NCBI GenBank assembly: GCA_030833145.1
Contig: JAURHT010000013.1
Span: 1 to 26,862 of the forward strand
Source: Aquirufa sp.
GTDB lineage: Bacteria; Bacteroidota; Bacteroidia; Cytophagales; Spirosomataceae
Length of the DNA stretch: 26,862 nucleotides
Direction: 5' to 3'
Shown here: one piece after another, positions 16,440 through 24,274 of the stretch
Layout of the letters: every line of letters starts with the position of its first letter
Position numbering within the stretch: position 1 is the stretch's first letter
The notes under the pieces: model-generated
What the model was told of the DNA's origin: nothing
What the model saw: the letters and a program-made list of their open reading frames with translations, nothing else
Databases searched by the model: none
Position numbers and translations under genes: made by a program

Positions 16440-17135
16440 TTAATTTAAACGATACGTATCGACTGATTCTCCGGGCTCGATTTTTAACACCCGGGTGAGA
16501 ACTAAAAGGACTAATTTTCTGGAAGCCAGCCACATAGGAATTTGGGCTTGTTGGGCTAACTCAGCTAGGGTTATTTGGCCATTCTGCCGTACATAATCTA
16601 ATAGGAAGCGCTCGATGTCCCCGTAGGCGAAACTGATGCCGTCATCGTTTTGGCGACGTAAAATTTGCTTCATTTCTTTGCTCGCCTGGATGGTACGGTC
16701 TTTGACGCGAACATAGCAAATGGGATGTGGATCTGTATCTAATTGCACAAAATGCGGCTTGTCTACACTTTCATAGACTTGATAGACCAAAACCTCTCGT
16801 CCATTATCCAAGCGAATACGGTAAGCTCGGTACGTAAAAACAGGAAAACAATATTTCTCAATCGCTCGCTCCAGCAAGAATTGCTCTTCCTCCGCGAACT
16901 TTACTCCTTCAATCACCCCGGCATCGCTGACCCCGACGAATAAATGACCTCCTTCGGTATTGGCGAAAGCCACTAGTTCCTTGATAATCTTTTCTGGAAA
17001 CTTGACTTTCATCTTAAATTCCAGCCGAATGCCTTCACCGTGGCGTACGAGATTTCGCAGATTTCGAAGGTCTAATAAGTTTTCCTCCTCGTCTCCTAAG
17101 GGCATATCCAATAAAATCTCTGATCCGATGCGCAT
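16440..17135 (-). CDS. AlbA_2 (Schlafen-type) domain protein with C-terminal winged helix
   Basis: A 231-residue soluble protein. Residues about 33-157 are an AlbA_2/Schlafen-like domain, recognised by GEGIRLEFK (E34, E39, K41) followed by KIIKELVAFANTEGGHLFVGVSD and a later YVRVKDRTIQAS segment. Residues about 172-228 look like a winged helix (DIERFLLDYVRQNGQITLAEL, then ASRKLVLLVL). Such proteins are generally annotated as putative DNA-binding transcriptional regulators; some Schlafen-domain proteins are RNases using a similarly spaced glutamate pair. The gene is divergent from cysHDN across only 87 bases, so it could control that operon, but nothing in the sequence proves it. The exact role is unknown. 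Confidence 0.8.
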   Translation of the reverse strand: MRIGSEILLDMPLGDEEENLLDLRNLRNLVRHGEGIRLEFKMKVKFPEKIIKELVAFANTEGGHLFVGVSDAGVIEGVKFAEEEQFLLERAIEKYCFPVFTYRAYRIRLDNGREVLVYQVYESVDKPHFVQLDTDPHPICYVRVKDRTIQASKEMKQILRRQNDDGISFAYGDIERFLLDYVRQNGQITLAELAQQAQIPMWLASRKLVLLVLTRVLKIEPGESVDTYRLN

Positions 17136-17198
17136 AACACCCTTAATTTAGGAATTATTTTTTTTATTTATTAGTATAGTTATTCAATAGACAATATG

Positions 17199-17206
17199 TA
17201 CCTTTG
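17199..17206 (+). promoter_or_regulatory. Predicted -7 promoter element for cysHDN (TACCTTTG)
   Basis: TACCTTTG is a perfect match to TAnnTTTG and ends 16 bases before the cysH ATG, implying a 5' leader of only about 10 bases. The flanking region is AT-rich. No convincing -33 TTG is seen at usual spacing. Confidence 0.6.
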
Positions 17207-17222
17207 TAAAAAATAGGACAAA

Positions 17223-17915
17223 ATGCATCTCAAAACGCTCGAAAAGGAATTACTATCCAGATCATTGCCTGAACGAATTCAGTTCATTGCCTCCTATTTT
17301 GCAGGGGAACGCCTCGTTTTCTCTACCTCTTTTGGTCAAGAAGATCAGGCAATTACCCAGGCCATTGCCAGTACAAAATCGGCCATCGAGATTTTTACAC
17401 TAGATACCGGCCGTCAATTCCAAGAATCCTATGAGTTAATGGATTTGACGATTAAAAAATACGGCATTTCGCTACAAACCTTTTTCCCTAACACCTCCGC
17501 GGTGGAAACCTTAGTGGCAGAAAAAGGATTTAACTCCTTCTATACCTCCGTAGAGAACCGAAAAGAATGCTGTTTTGTTCGAAAAATGGAGCCATTAAAT
17601 CGTGCCTTGCAGGGAGCGAAAGTGTGGATTACCGGTTTAAGGGCCGAACAATCAGACAACAGAGCTGATATGCCCATCATCGAATGGGATGAAAACCGTC
17701 AATTATGGAAGATTAACCCCTTAATTGATTGGAGCTTTAGCCAATTAGAGAAGTACTTACAAGAACATAAAATTCCCCAAAACCCCTTGCACAAGAAAGG
17801 GTTTATTTCCATTGGATGTGCTCCATGTACGCGGGCCATTTCGGAGGGAGAACATCCACGTGCTGGTCGTTGGTGGTGGGAGAATTCCCAAAAAGAATGT
17901 GGTTTACACACCTAA
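17223..17915 (+). CDS. cysH: Phosphoadenylyl/adenylyl-sulfate reductase
   Basis: Reduces activated sulfate to sulfite with thioredoxin or similar donors, in the cytoplasm. The 230-residue protein has the PP-loop-like N-terminal fold (VFSTSFGQEDQAI, FTLDTGRQF), four iron-sulfur cysteines (C116-C117 and C199-x-x-C202) and the C-terminal catalytic cysteine C226 in ECGLH. The CC/CxxC set is diagnostic of the 4Fe-4S type, which usually uses APS directly; enzymes specific for PAPS lack these cysteines. No APS kinase (cysC) is in the operon, which agrees with direct APS reduction. It is the first gene of cysH-cysD-cysN with a good promoter upstream; cysD follows after 3 bases. Sulfite reductase genes are not in the window. 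Confidence 0.92.
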   Translation: MHLKTLEKELLSRSLPERIQFIASYFAGERLVFSTSFGQEDQAITQAIASTKSAIEIFTLDTGRQFQESYELMDLTIKKYGISLQTFFPNTSAVETLVAEKGFNSFYTSVENRKECCFVRKMEPLNRALQGAKVWITGLRAEQSDNRADMPIIEWDENRQLWKINPLIDWSFSQLEKYLQEHKIPQNPLHKKGFISIGCAPCTRAISEGEHPRAGRWWWENSQKECGLHT

Positions 17916-17918
17916 GTT

Positions 17919-18833
17919 ATGCAGACAATACAAGACAAAATCGGTCATTTCCCTCGCCAATTAGAGGATGAATCCATCTACATCCTGCGGGAGGTGGCAG
18001 CGCAATTTGAGCGTCCTGCCTTACTTTTTTCAGGTGGAAAGGATTCGATTACCTTGGTTCGCTTAGCCCAAAAGGCTTTCTTCCCAGGTAAAATCCCTTT
18101 CCCTTTAGTCCACATCGACACAGGTCACAACTTCCCGGAGACGATTGAATTCCGCGATTGGTTAGCGAAAGAAACGGGTGCAGAACTAATTGTTCGGTAC
18201 GTGCAAGATTCCATCAACCAAGGAAAAGCGACGGAAGAGTCTGGAAAATATGCTTCGAGAAACGTACTTCAAACGGTAACGCTTTTGGATACGATCGAAG
18301 AATTCAAATTTGATGCGTGCATCGGTGGTGCAAGACGTGACGAGGAAAAGGCGAGAGCGAAAGAGCGAATTTTCTCGGTGCGCGATGATTTCGGACAATG
18401 GGATGCGAAACGCCAGAGACCCGAATTATTCGATATGCTGAATGGCCGCATCGCAGTAGGAGAAAACGTACGCGTGTTTCCTATTTCGAACTGGACGGAG
18501 CTAGATGTTTGGAACTACATCAAAGAAGAAAAAATGGAAATTCCCAGCATCTATTATTCGCACCAACGCCAGGTGATTGAGCGTGATGGAATGCTATGGG
18601 CAGATTCTGAGTACTTGAACAAGGAAGCAGATGAGATTCCATTTGAGGCGACAGTTCGTTTCAGAACAGTGGGCGATATGACCTGTACGGCAGCTGTGGC
18701 TTCCGATGCGACGGATATCGATGTGATTATTGAAGAGATTCTTTCTGCCGAAATTTCAGAACGTGGCGCGCGCATTGACGACAAACGTTCTGAAGCAGCG
18801 ATGGAAAAGAGAAAACAACAAGGGTATTTTTAA
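17919..18833 (+). CDS. cysD: Sulfate adenylyltransferase subunit 2
   Basis: Catalytic subunit of ATP sulfurylase, forming adenylyl sulfate (APS) from ATP and sulfate with the GTPase CysN. The 304 residues carry the PP-loop SGGKDS at 38-43, HIDTGHNFPETIEFRD, GGARRDEEKARAKERIFS, and the C-terminal RFRTVGDMTCTAAV block typical of CysD. Length matches E. coli CysD (302). It lies 3 bases after cysH and 21 bases before cysN in the same operon, so its product feeds APS directly to the CysH reductase encoded upstream. Confidence 0.97.
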   Translation: MQTIQDKIGHFPRQLEDESIYILREVAAQFERPALLFSGGKDSITLVRLAQKAFFPGKIPFPLVHIDTGHNFPETIEFRDWLAKETGAELIVRYVQDSINQGKATEESGKYASRNVLQTVTLLDTIEEFKFDACIGGARRDEEKARAKERIFSVRDDFGQWDAKRQRPELFDMLNGRIAVGENVRVFPISNWTELDVWNYIKEEKMEIPSIYYSHQRQVIERDGMLWADSEYLNKEADEIPFEATVRFRTVGDMTCTAAVASDATDIDVIIEEILSAEISERGARIDDKRSEAAMEKRKQQGYF

Positions 18834-18854
18834 TTCAATCAGAGACAAGACCAC

Positions 18855-20105
18855 ATGGATATTTTACGCATAGCTACCGCAGGTTCCGTTGATGATGGAA
18901 AAAGTACCTTAATCGGTCGCCTGTTATACGAGACAAATTCGATTACTAAAGATAAAATTGAGGCCTTAGAAAGTGCTTCCAAACGTAAAGGGCTCGACTT
19001 TCTTGACCTTTCCTTATTAACCGATGGACTCATCGCAGAACGCGAGCAGGGAATCACCATCGATGTGGCGAATATTTATTTTTCTACGCCTACCCGCAAA
19101 TACATCATCGCGGACACGCCAGGTCACGTGGAATATACCCGCAACATGGTGACAGGCGCTTCCAACGCGAAGGTTTCTTTAATCTTAGTGGATGCCCGCC
19201 AGGGCGTAGTGGAACAAACCGCCCGTCACCTATCGATCGCGGCGATGCTGCGCATCCCGAAAGTGATCATTTGCGTGAACAAGATGGACTTAGTGCAATA
19301 CCAAGAATCCACTTTCAATGCAATCAAAGATAGTCTTTCAGAACTAGTCGCTCAGACCACTTTCGAAGGACAGGAAATCAGCTTCTTGCCTATTTCCTCC
19401 TTGTATGGCCAAAACATCACGCAGAAAGCCAGCGAAATGTCTTGGTTCAAAGGCAATACACTTTTAGGTGAATTAGAAGCTTTTGAATATGCCTCTACTT
19501 TGGCGCATGCACCAGCTCGTTTCCCAGTTCAATTTGTGATAAGACCGATGACGGAGGCCTACCACGACTTCCGTGGCTATGCCGGGAAAATCAGCTCAGG
19601 TACTTTCAAGGTGGGCGATGCCATTCGCGTCTTGCCTACGGGTCAAGAAAGTACAATTGCGACCATTGAGAAATTTGAATCGAAATTAGATCAAGCGATC
19701 GCAGGGGATTCGGTGACCATTACCTTGACAACGGATGTAGATATTTCGAGAGGGAATACGCTTGTGTTAGCTTCAGAGGACAATGCGCCGGCATTGAAAG
19801 ATTTTTCCGCTCAAGTTTGCTGGTTAGATCATACGGCCTTAAGCCCAGGTAAAACCTATTTATTGCAACACGGAATCAATACGACCAAGGCCAAAATCTC
19901 TCAGATTACCGAGCGACTTGATGTTGCTACTCAAACATCTACTCAGGGTGTGGATACCTTGAAACTAAATGAGATAGGAACGATTGCATTGCGCACCGCA
20001 CAACCGATCAGCGCGGATCAATATGCCGCTAATCCAGCGAATGGAGCGTTTATCCTGATCGATGAATTCTCGAATTCAACGGTCGGTGTAGGATTCGTAA
20101 AATAA
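18855..20105 (+). CDS. cysN: Sulfate adenylyltransferase subunit 1 (GTPase)
   Basis: Regulatory GTPase subunit of ATP sulfurylase; GTP hydrolysis drives APS formation by CysD. The 416 residues contain the EF-Tu-like motifs GSVDDGKST at 10-18, the switch segment GITIDVANIYF, DTPGH at 87-91 and NKMD at 142-145, followed by two beta-barrel domains. It is shorter than E. coli CysN (475) but normal for Bacteroidota, and there is no fused APS kinase domain as in NodQ-type proteins. It is the last gene of cysHDN. Only 3 bases separate its stop from the end of the convergent crtZ, with no room for a terminator hairpin between them. Confidence 0.96.
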   Translation: MDILRIATAGSVDDGKSTLIGRLLYETNSITKDKIEALESASKRKGLDFLDLSLLTDGLIAEREQGITIDVANIYFSTPTRKYIIADTPGHVEYTRNMVTGASNAKVSLILVDARQGVVEQTARHLSIAAMLRIPKVIICVNKMDLVQYQESTFNAIKDSLSELVAQTTFEGQEISFLPISSLYGQNITQKASEMSWFKGNTLLGELEAFEYASTLAHAPARFPVQFVIRPMTEAYHDFRGYAGKISSGTFKVGDAIRVLPTGQESTIATIEKFESKLDQAIAGDSVTITLTTDVDISRGNTLVLASEDNAPALKDFSAQVCWLDHTALSPGKTYLLQHGINTTKAKISQITERLDVATQTSTQGVDTLKLNEIGTIALRTAQPISADQYAANPANGAFILIDEFSNSTVGVGFVK

Positions 20106-20108
20106 AAC

Positions 20109-20549
20109 TTATTGGTATTTTTTAGGGGCGTAGAGGAAGCCAAAAGCCTCTGCGCCTTTTTTTGTATGCACCTCATGGTGCACGTAATGTGCCTTCATGA
20201 TTCGTTTCATGTACGCAGACCCCGCTTTGTATTTGATCTTTATGCGGCGGTGCACGATGATATCGTGAAAGATGAAATAGAAGATGCCGTAAGTCGCGAT
20301 GCCTAATCCGATGTAAAATAGCGGCCAGTAGGCAGGAATTTCAGCACCTACGATAATGGTTAAAGTGGAGGAGATTCCGAAAACAACCGAAAATAGATCG
20401 TTTTTCTCCAACGGATTCTTATGGTGCACGTGGTGCGACTCGTGCCAATTCCACATAATGCCGTGCATTATGTACTTGTGCGTAAACCAAGCCACCCCTT
20501 CCATTCCCAGAAAGGTCCCTAACCAAAGTAAAATTCCTACTAACATCAT
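20109..20549 (-). CDS. crtZ: Beta-carotene hydroxylase (CrtZ, fatty-acid hydroxylase fold)
   Basis: Membrane di-iron oxygenase that hydroxylates beta-ionone rings, making zeaxanthin from beta-carotene. The 146-residue protein has about four hydrophobic segments and the histidine clusters expected for the family: H24-x4-H29, H36-xx-H39-H40 with H43, H95-x4-H100, and H121-xx-H124-H125 with H128. The context HESHHVHHKNPLEKNDLF is typical of CrtZ rather than of sterol desaturases. Two adjacent methionines open the frame; either could be the start. No other carotenoid gene is nearby, so it stands outside any crt cluster. It has its own promoter-like element and is divergent from valS. Confidence 0.92.
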   Translation of the reverse strand: MMLVGILLWLGTFLGMEGVAWFTHKYIMHGIMWNWHESHHVHHKNPLEKNDLFSVVFGISSTLTIIVGAEIPAYWPLFYIGLGIATYGIFYFIFHDIIVHRRIKIKYKAGSAYMKRIMKAHYVHHEVHTKKGAEAFGFLYAPKKYQ

Positions 20550-20563
20550 AACGCTATTTCAAC

Positions 20564-20571
20564 CAAAATTA
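20564..20571 (-). promoter_or_regulatory. Predicted -7 promoter element for crtZ (TAATTTTG)
   Basis: On the minus strand this reads TAATTTTG, a perfect TAnnTTTG match ending 14 bases before the crtZ start. A TTTT rather than TTG sits upstream near the -33 position, so the second element is weak. Confidence 0.5.
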
Positions 20572-20618
20572 CGGCGAATTGTTTTAAAATCCACCCTCGA
20601 CCTTTGGCCTAAATCAAT

Positions 20619-20626
20619 TATCTTTG
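20619..20626 (+). promoter_or_regulatory. Predicted -7 promoter element for the valS operon (TATCTTTG)
   Basis: TATCTTTG matches TAnnTTTG perfectly and ends 18 bases before the valS ATG. A TTTG lies 12 bases upstream, closer than the usual -33 spacing. It probably drives valS, gldB-like, ABC transporter and fur together, since no other promoter space exists between those genes. Confidence 0.6.
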
Positions 20627-20644
20627 TAGGCTTAGAGAACACAT

Positions 20645-23269
20645 ATGATAGATAAGAATTACGCCCCGCAGGAAATTGAACAAAAATGGTATGCCTACTG
20701 GTTAGAAAACAAGCTTTTCGCTTCGAAACCTAATCCGAACAAAGAGGCGTACACCATCGTGATTCCTCCTCCTAACGTCACTGGGGTGCTTCATATGGGC
20801 CACATGTTAAACAATACGATTCAAGATGTCTTGATTCGTAAAGCGCGTATGGAAGGTAAAGAGGCGTGTTGGGTACCGGGAACGGACCACGCTTCGATTG
20901 CAACAGAGGCGAAAGTAGTGGCGATGTTGAAGGAAAAAGGCATCTCTAAGGCCGATATTACTCGCGAGGAATTCCTGAAATATGCTTTCGAATGGAAGGA
21001 CAAATACGGCGGAATCATCCTCGATCAATTGAAAAAATTAGGGGCTTCTTGTGACTGGGATCGTACCCGTTTCACCATGGAACCCTCTTTATACCAAGCT
21101 GTTATTGATACGTTTGTTCGTTTATATAACAAAGGTTTGATCTACCGCGGCGTGCGAATGGTCAACTGGGATCCGCAAGGAAAAACAGCTGTATCAGACG
21201 AAGAAGTGATTTACAAGGACGTTCAGGCCAAATTATACCACATCCAATACCCCCTCGTTGATGGCAGCGGATCGGTAACGATTGCTACCACGCGTCCAGA
21301 AACCATTATGGCGGATGCGGCGATCTGTGTGAATCCAGCGGATGAGCGCTATATTCATTTACACGGTAAAAAAGTTCGTATCCCCTTAATAGATCGCGAA
21401 ATCACTATTATTCCGGATGAATATGTGACCTTGGATTTTGGAACGGGTTGCTTAAAGGTAACACCTGCCCATGATTTGAATGACTACGAATTAGGTCTGA
21501 AACATAAATTACCGGTTATCGACATCTTGAATGATGACGGAACCTTGAACGAGAAAGCCATTTTATTCGTGGGTGTGGATCGTTTCGAAGCGCGCAAACG
21601 CATCGTAAAGCAATTAACAGAGGAAGGTTATTTGACCAAAACGGATGAATACAAATCGACCGTGGGAACTTCAGAGAGAACAGGTGCGGTAATCGAGCCA
21701 AAGCTTTCCTTGCAGTGGTTTATGAAGATGGAGGAGATGGCAAAACCAGCTTTGGACAACGTCATGAATGACAACATTCAATTACACCCGGCGAAATTCA
21801 AAAACACCTACCGTTCTTGGATGGAAAATGTCCGCGATTGGTGTATTTCCCGTCAATTGTGGTGGGGTCAGCAAATCCCTGCTTTCTATTTAGAAGACGG
21901 CACGTTGATCGTAGCGAAAGATAAAAAAGAGGCCTTGCGCATCGCAAGAGATACATACCAATTGTATGCCTTGGTGGAAGATGACTTGACGCAGGATCCG
22001 GATGTATTGGATACCTGGTTTTCGTCTTGGTTATGGCCTATCTCGGTTTTTGACGGCATCGAAAACCCTGATAACGAGGAGATTAAGTACTATTATCCAA
22101 CGAATGACTTAGTGACTGGACCAGATATTTTGTTCTTCTGGGTAGCGCGTATGATCATGGCGGGTTATGAATGGAGAGATGAATTGCCGTTCAAGAATGT
22201 GTACTTGACTGGTATCGTTCGCGATAAGCAAGGTCGTAAGATGTCCAAATCGTTAGGCAACTCGCCTGAGCCATTGGAACTGATCGAACGTTTCGGCGCC
22301 GATGGCGTTCGTTCTGGCTTATTATTCTCCGCTCCGGCCGGGAATGACTTATTGTTTGATGACAAATTGTGTGAACAAGGGCGGAACTTCTCGAACAAAA
22401 TTTGGAATGCGTTCCGACTTTTGCGCGGTTTAGAAGTGGTTCCAGGCGCCTCATTACCGGAACATGTATTAGCAACGGCTTGGTTTGAGTCAAAATTAAA
22501 CCAAACCATCATCGACGTCCAAGATCATTTCAGCAAATTCCGTATTTCGGATGCGCTCTTAAGCATTTATGAGTTAGTTTGGGATGATTTCTGTGGTAAA
22601 TATTTAGAGATCATTAAGCCGGCTTACCAAACTCCTATTCACGCAGATACGCTACATGCTGCCCAAGGTTTATTCGATTCTTTAATGCGTTTAATGCATC
22701 CATATATGCCTTTTATTACCGAGGAAATTTGGCAAGTGATCGATGAACGCGCAGCGGGAGAATCCATCTGCAAAGCTGAATTCCCGTTAGCAGGGCCTGT
22801 TAATGCTGGCTTAGTCGCTCAATTCGATGTCGTGTTCGAGGTGGTCACTAAGATTCGTGAGATTCGTAATTCGAAGCAATTGTCGCCTAAATTGGCTTTG
22901 GCTTTGTGCATAAAAGCAGAGAATAAAGCCGCCTATGCGTCAGTAGAGGCCATCATGGTGAAATTGGCTAATTTAGAATCGATCACATTTGTAGCTGATG
23001 CCGTAGCAGATGCTCAAACCTTTGTTGTTAAAGCGGATCAATTCTTCGTTCCTTTAGCGAATGATGAGGATCCTGCAGTAGTGAAAGCAGAATCAGAGAA
23101 GGAATTGGTTTACCTAGTAGGTTTTAAAAAATCAGTAGAAGCGAAATTAGCGAACGAGAAATTCGTAGCAAATGCGAAAGCGGATTTAGTGGAGCGGGAA
23201 AGACAGAAATTAGCCGATGCAGAAACGAAGATTCAATCGTTACAAGAATTGCTAGCTCGTTTAGGATAA
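20645..23269 (+). CDS. valS: Valine-tRNA ligase
   Basis: Charges tRNA-Val with valine in the cytoplasm and edits mischarged threonine. The 874-residue class I synthetase has the HIGH-type motif HMGH at 50-53 in PPPNVTGVLHMGH, the CP1 editing domain with TTRPETIMADAAICVNP, the KMSKS motif near residue 533 (GRKMSKSLGNSPEP), an anticodon-binding helical domain, and a C-terminal coiled-coil arm from about 805 that contacts the tRNA. Length is normal. Its stop codon TAA overlaps the ATG of the next gene by one base, implying translational coupling to the GldB-like lipoprotein gene. Confidence 0.98.
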   Translation: MIDKNYAPQEIEQKWYAYWLENKLFASKPNPNKEAYTIVIPPPNVTGVLHMGHMLNNTIQDVLIRKARMEGKEACWVPGTDHASIATEAKVVAMLKEKGISKADITREEFLKYAFEWKDKYGGIILDQLKKLGASCDWDRTRFTMEPSLYQAVIDTFVRLYNKGLIYRGVRMVNWDPQGKTAVSDEEVIYKDVQAKLYHIQYPLVDGSGSVTIATTRPETIMADAAICVNPADERYIHLHGKKVRIPLIDREITIIPDEYVTLDFGTGCLKVTPAHDLNDYELGLKHKLPVIDILNDDGTLNEKAILFVGVDRFEARKRIVKQLTEEGYLTKTDEYKSTVGTSERTGAVIEPKLSLQWFMKMEEMAKPALDNVMNDNIQLHPAKFKNTYRSWMENVRDWCISRQLWWGQQIPAFYLEDGTLIVAKDKKEALRIARDTYQLYALVEDDLTQDPDVLDTWFSSWLWPISVFDGIENPDNEEIKYYYPTNDLVTGPDILFFWVARMIMAGYEWRDELPFKNVYLTGIVRDKQGRKMSKSLGNSPEPLELIERFGADGVRSGLLFSAPAGNDLLFDDKLCEQGRNFSNKIWNAFRLLRGLEVVPGASLPEHVLATAWFESKLNQTIIDVQDHFSKFRISDALLSIYELVWDDFCGKYLEIIKPAYQTPIHADTLHAAQGLFDSLMRLMHPYMPFITEEIWQVIDERAAGESICKAEFPLAGPVNAGLVAQFDVVFEVVTKIREIRNSKQLSPKLALALCIKAENKAAYASVEAIMVKLANLESITFVADAVADAQTFVVKADQFFVPLANDEDPAVVKAESEKELVYLVGFKKSVEAKLANEKFVANAKADLVERERQKLADAETKIQSLQELLARLG

Positions 23270-24273
23270 TGAAGTTTATTTACGCGGTTTTCTTCGGTTT
23301 GCTCCTTTGTTCATGTTCTTCAGAAAAGGAAGCGCAGGCCATTCAGTGGGATTTTCAGCGAGTGGAACGCGTAATGGCTGCAGCAAAATCAGATGCGGAA
23401 ATGAGCGCAGTGTTAACTAAATACCCGGAGATCAGCGTGGGGTATTTTGGGGCTACACCCGAAAATGCGCCTTTTTTAGCTCAAGATCTATTTCGGTTAT
23501 ATAGCAATCCAGCCTTGCGTAAATTCTATGATCAAAGTCAAGAGCCCAGCTTTTTTGGTGGAGATTCCCTCGAAATAGAACTCAAAGCAGCCTTTACCAA
23601 AATTCAACAGGAATTCCCTGGCGTTAAAACACCGAAGATCAGAACGGTATTCTCCGGTTTTGGTGGCGTAGGTGGTGGCGAATATACCGCACAAAATCTG
23701 GTCGTTTCGGACTCCTTAATTATCATCGGACTTGACTTCTTTATGGGATCTCGCGGCCTCTACAAAGCGCCCAATGTCTATGAATACCAAATGCGCCGTT
23801 TGGAACCGAAAGCAATGGTCGCCCAAGTGATCCTCCAATATTCTGCCTTTTTGATCAAACAAACAGAGAACGATGCGAGTTTATTAAGCGATATGATTTG
23901 GTATGGAAAAGGCTACGTTTTTACGAAAACGATTTTGCCTTCCGTACCCGATGGTTTATTGTTCGGGTATACAAACCAAGAAATAGCAGAGACGAATGCC
24001 TTCCAAAAAGAAGTTTGGGAACATTTTATCGATCGTAAATTGTTATTCAGTAACGATAAAAACGTCAAGGCAAAATACCTAGATGATCGTCCCAAAACGA
24101 CCGAAGTCGGTCCCGCCTGCCCAGGCAGTATCGGACGCTGGTTAGGCTGGCGCATCGTGGATTCCTATTGGAAACAAAAGCCAAAACTGAGTTTGGCAAA
24201 AATAATGACCGACCCAGAAGCCAATCGATTATTCCTCGATTCAGGCTACCGTGGCGAAGCAGATAAAAAATAA
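23269..24273 (+). CDS. GldB-family gliding motility lipoprotein
   Basis: A 334-residue lipoprotein of the GldB family, a group needed for gliding motility and type IX secretion in Flavobacterium. The signal peptide ends in the lipobox L13-C14-S15-C16. GldB-like blocks are the RRLEPKAMVAQ segment, DMIWYGKGYVFTKTILPSVPD, LFGYTNQEIAETNAFQKEVWEHFIDRKLLFSND, and the C-terminal PGSIGRWLGWRIVDSYW, which is the most recognisable signature. It overlaps the valS stop by one base and is followed after one base by an ABC exporter gene. gldC, the usual neighbour of gldB, is absent here. Some family members occur in non-gliding Bacteroidota, so motility is not proven. Confidence 0.82.
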   Translation: MKFIYAVFFGLLLCSCSSEKEAQAIQWDFQRVERVMAAAKSDAEMSAVLTKYPEISVGYFGATPENAPFLAQDLFRLYSNPALRKFYDQSQEPSFFGGDSLEIELKAAFTKIQQEFPGVKTPKIRTVFSGFGGVGGGEYTAQNLVVSDSLIIIGLDFFMGSRGLYKAPNVYEYQMRRLEPKAMVAQVILQYSAFLIKQTENDASLLSDMIWYGKGYVFTKTILPSVPDGLLFGYTNQEIAETNAFQKEVWEHFIDRKLLFSNDKNVKAKYLDDRPKTTEVGPACPGSIGRWLGWRIVDSYWKQKPKLSLAKIMTDPEANRLFLDSGYRGEADKK

Positions 24274-24274
24274 G

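Noticed and set aside
24251..24274. GTG start for the ABC exporter overlapping gldB
   Set aside because: The ATG at 24275 directly follows the gldB stop and fits the spacing pattern of the operon better.
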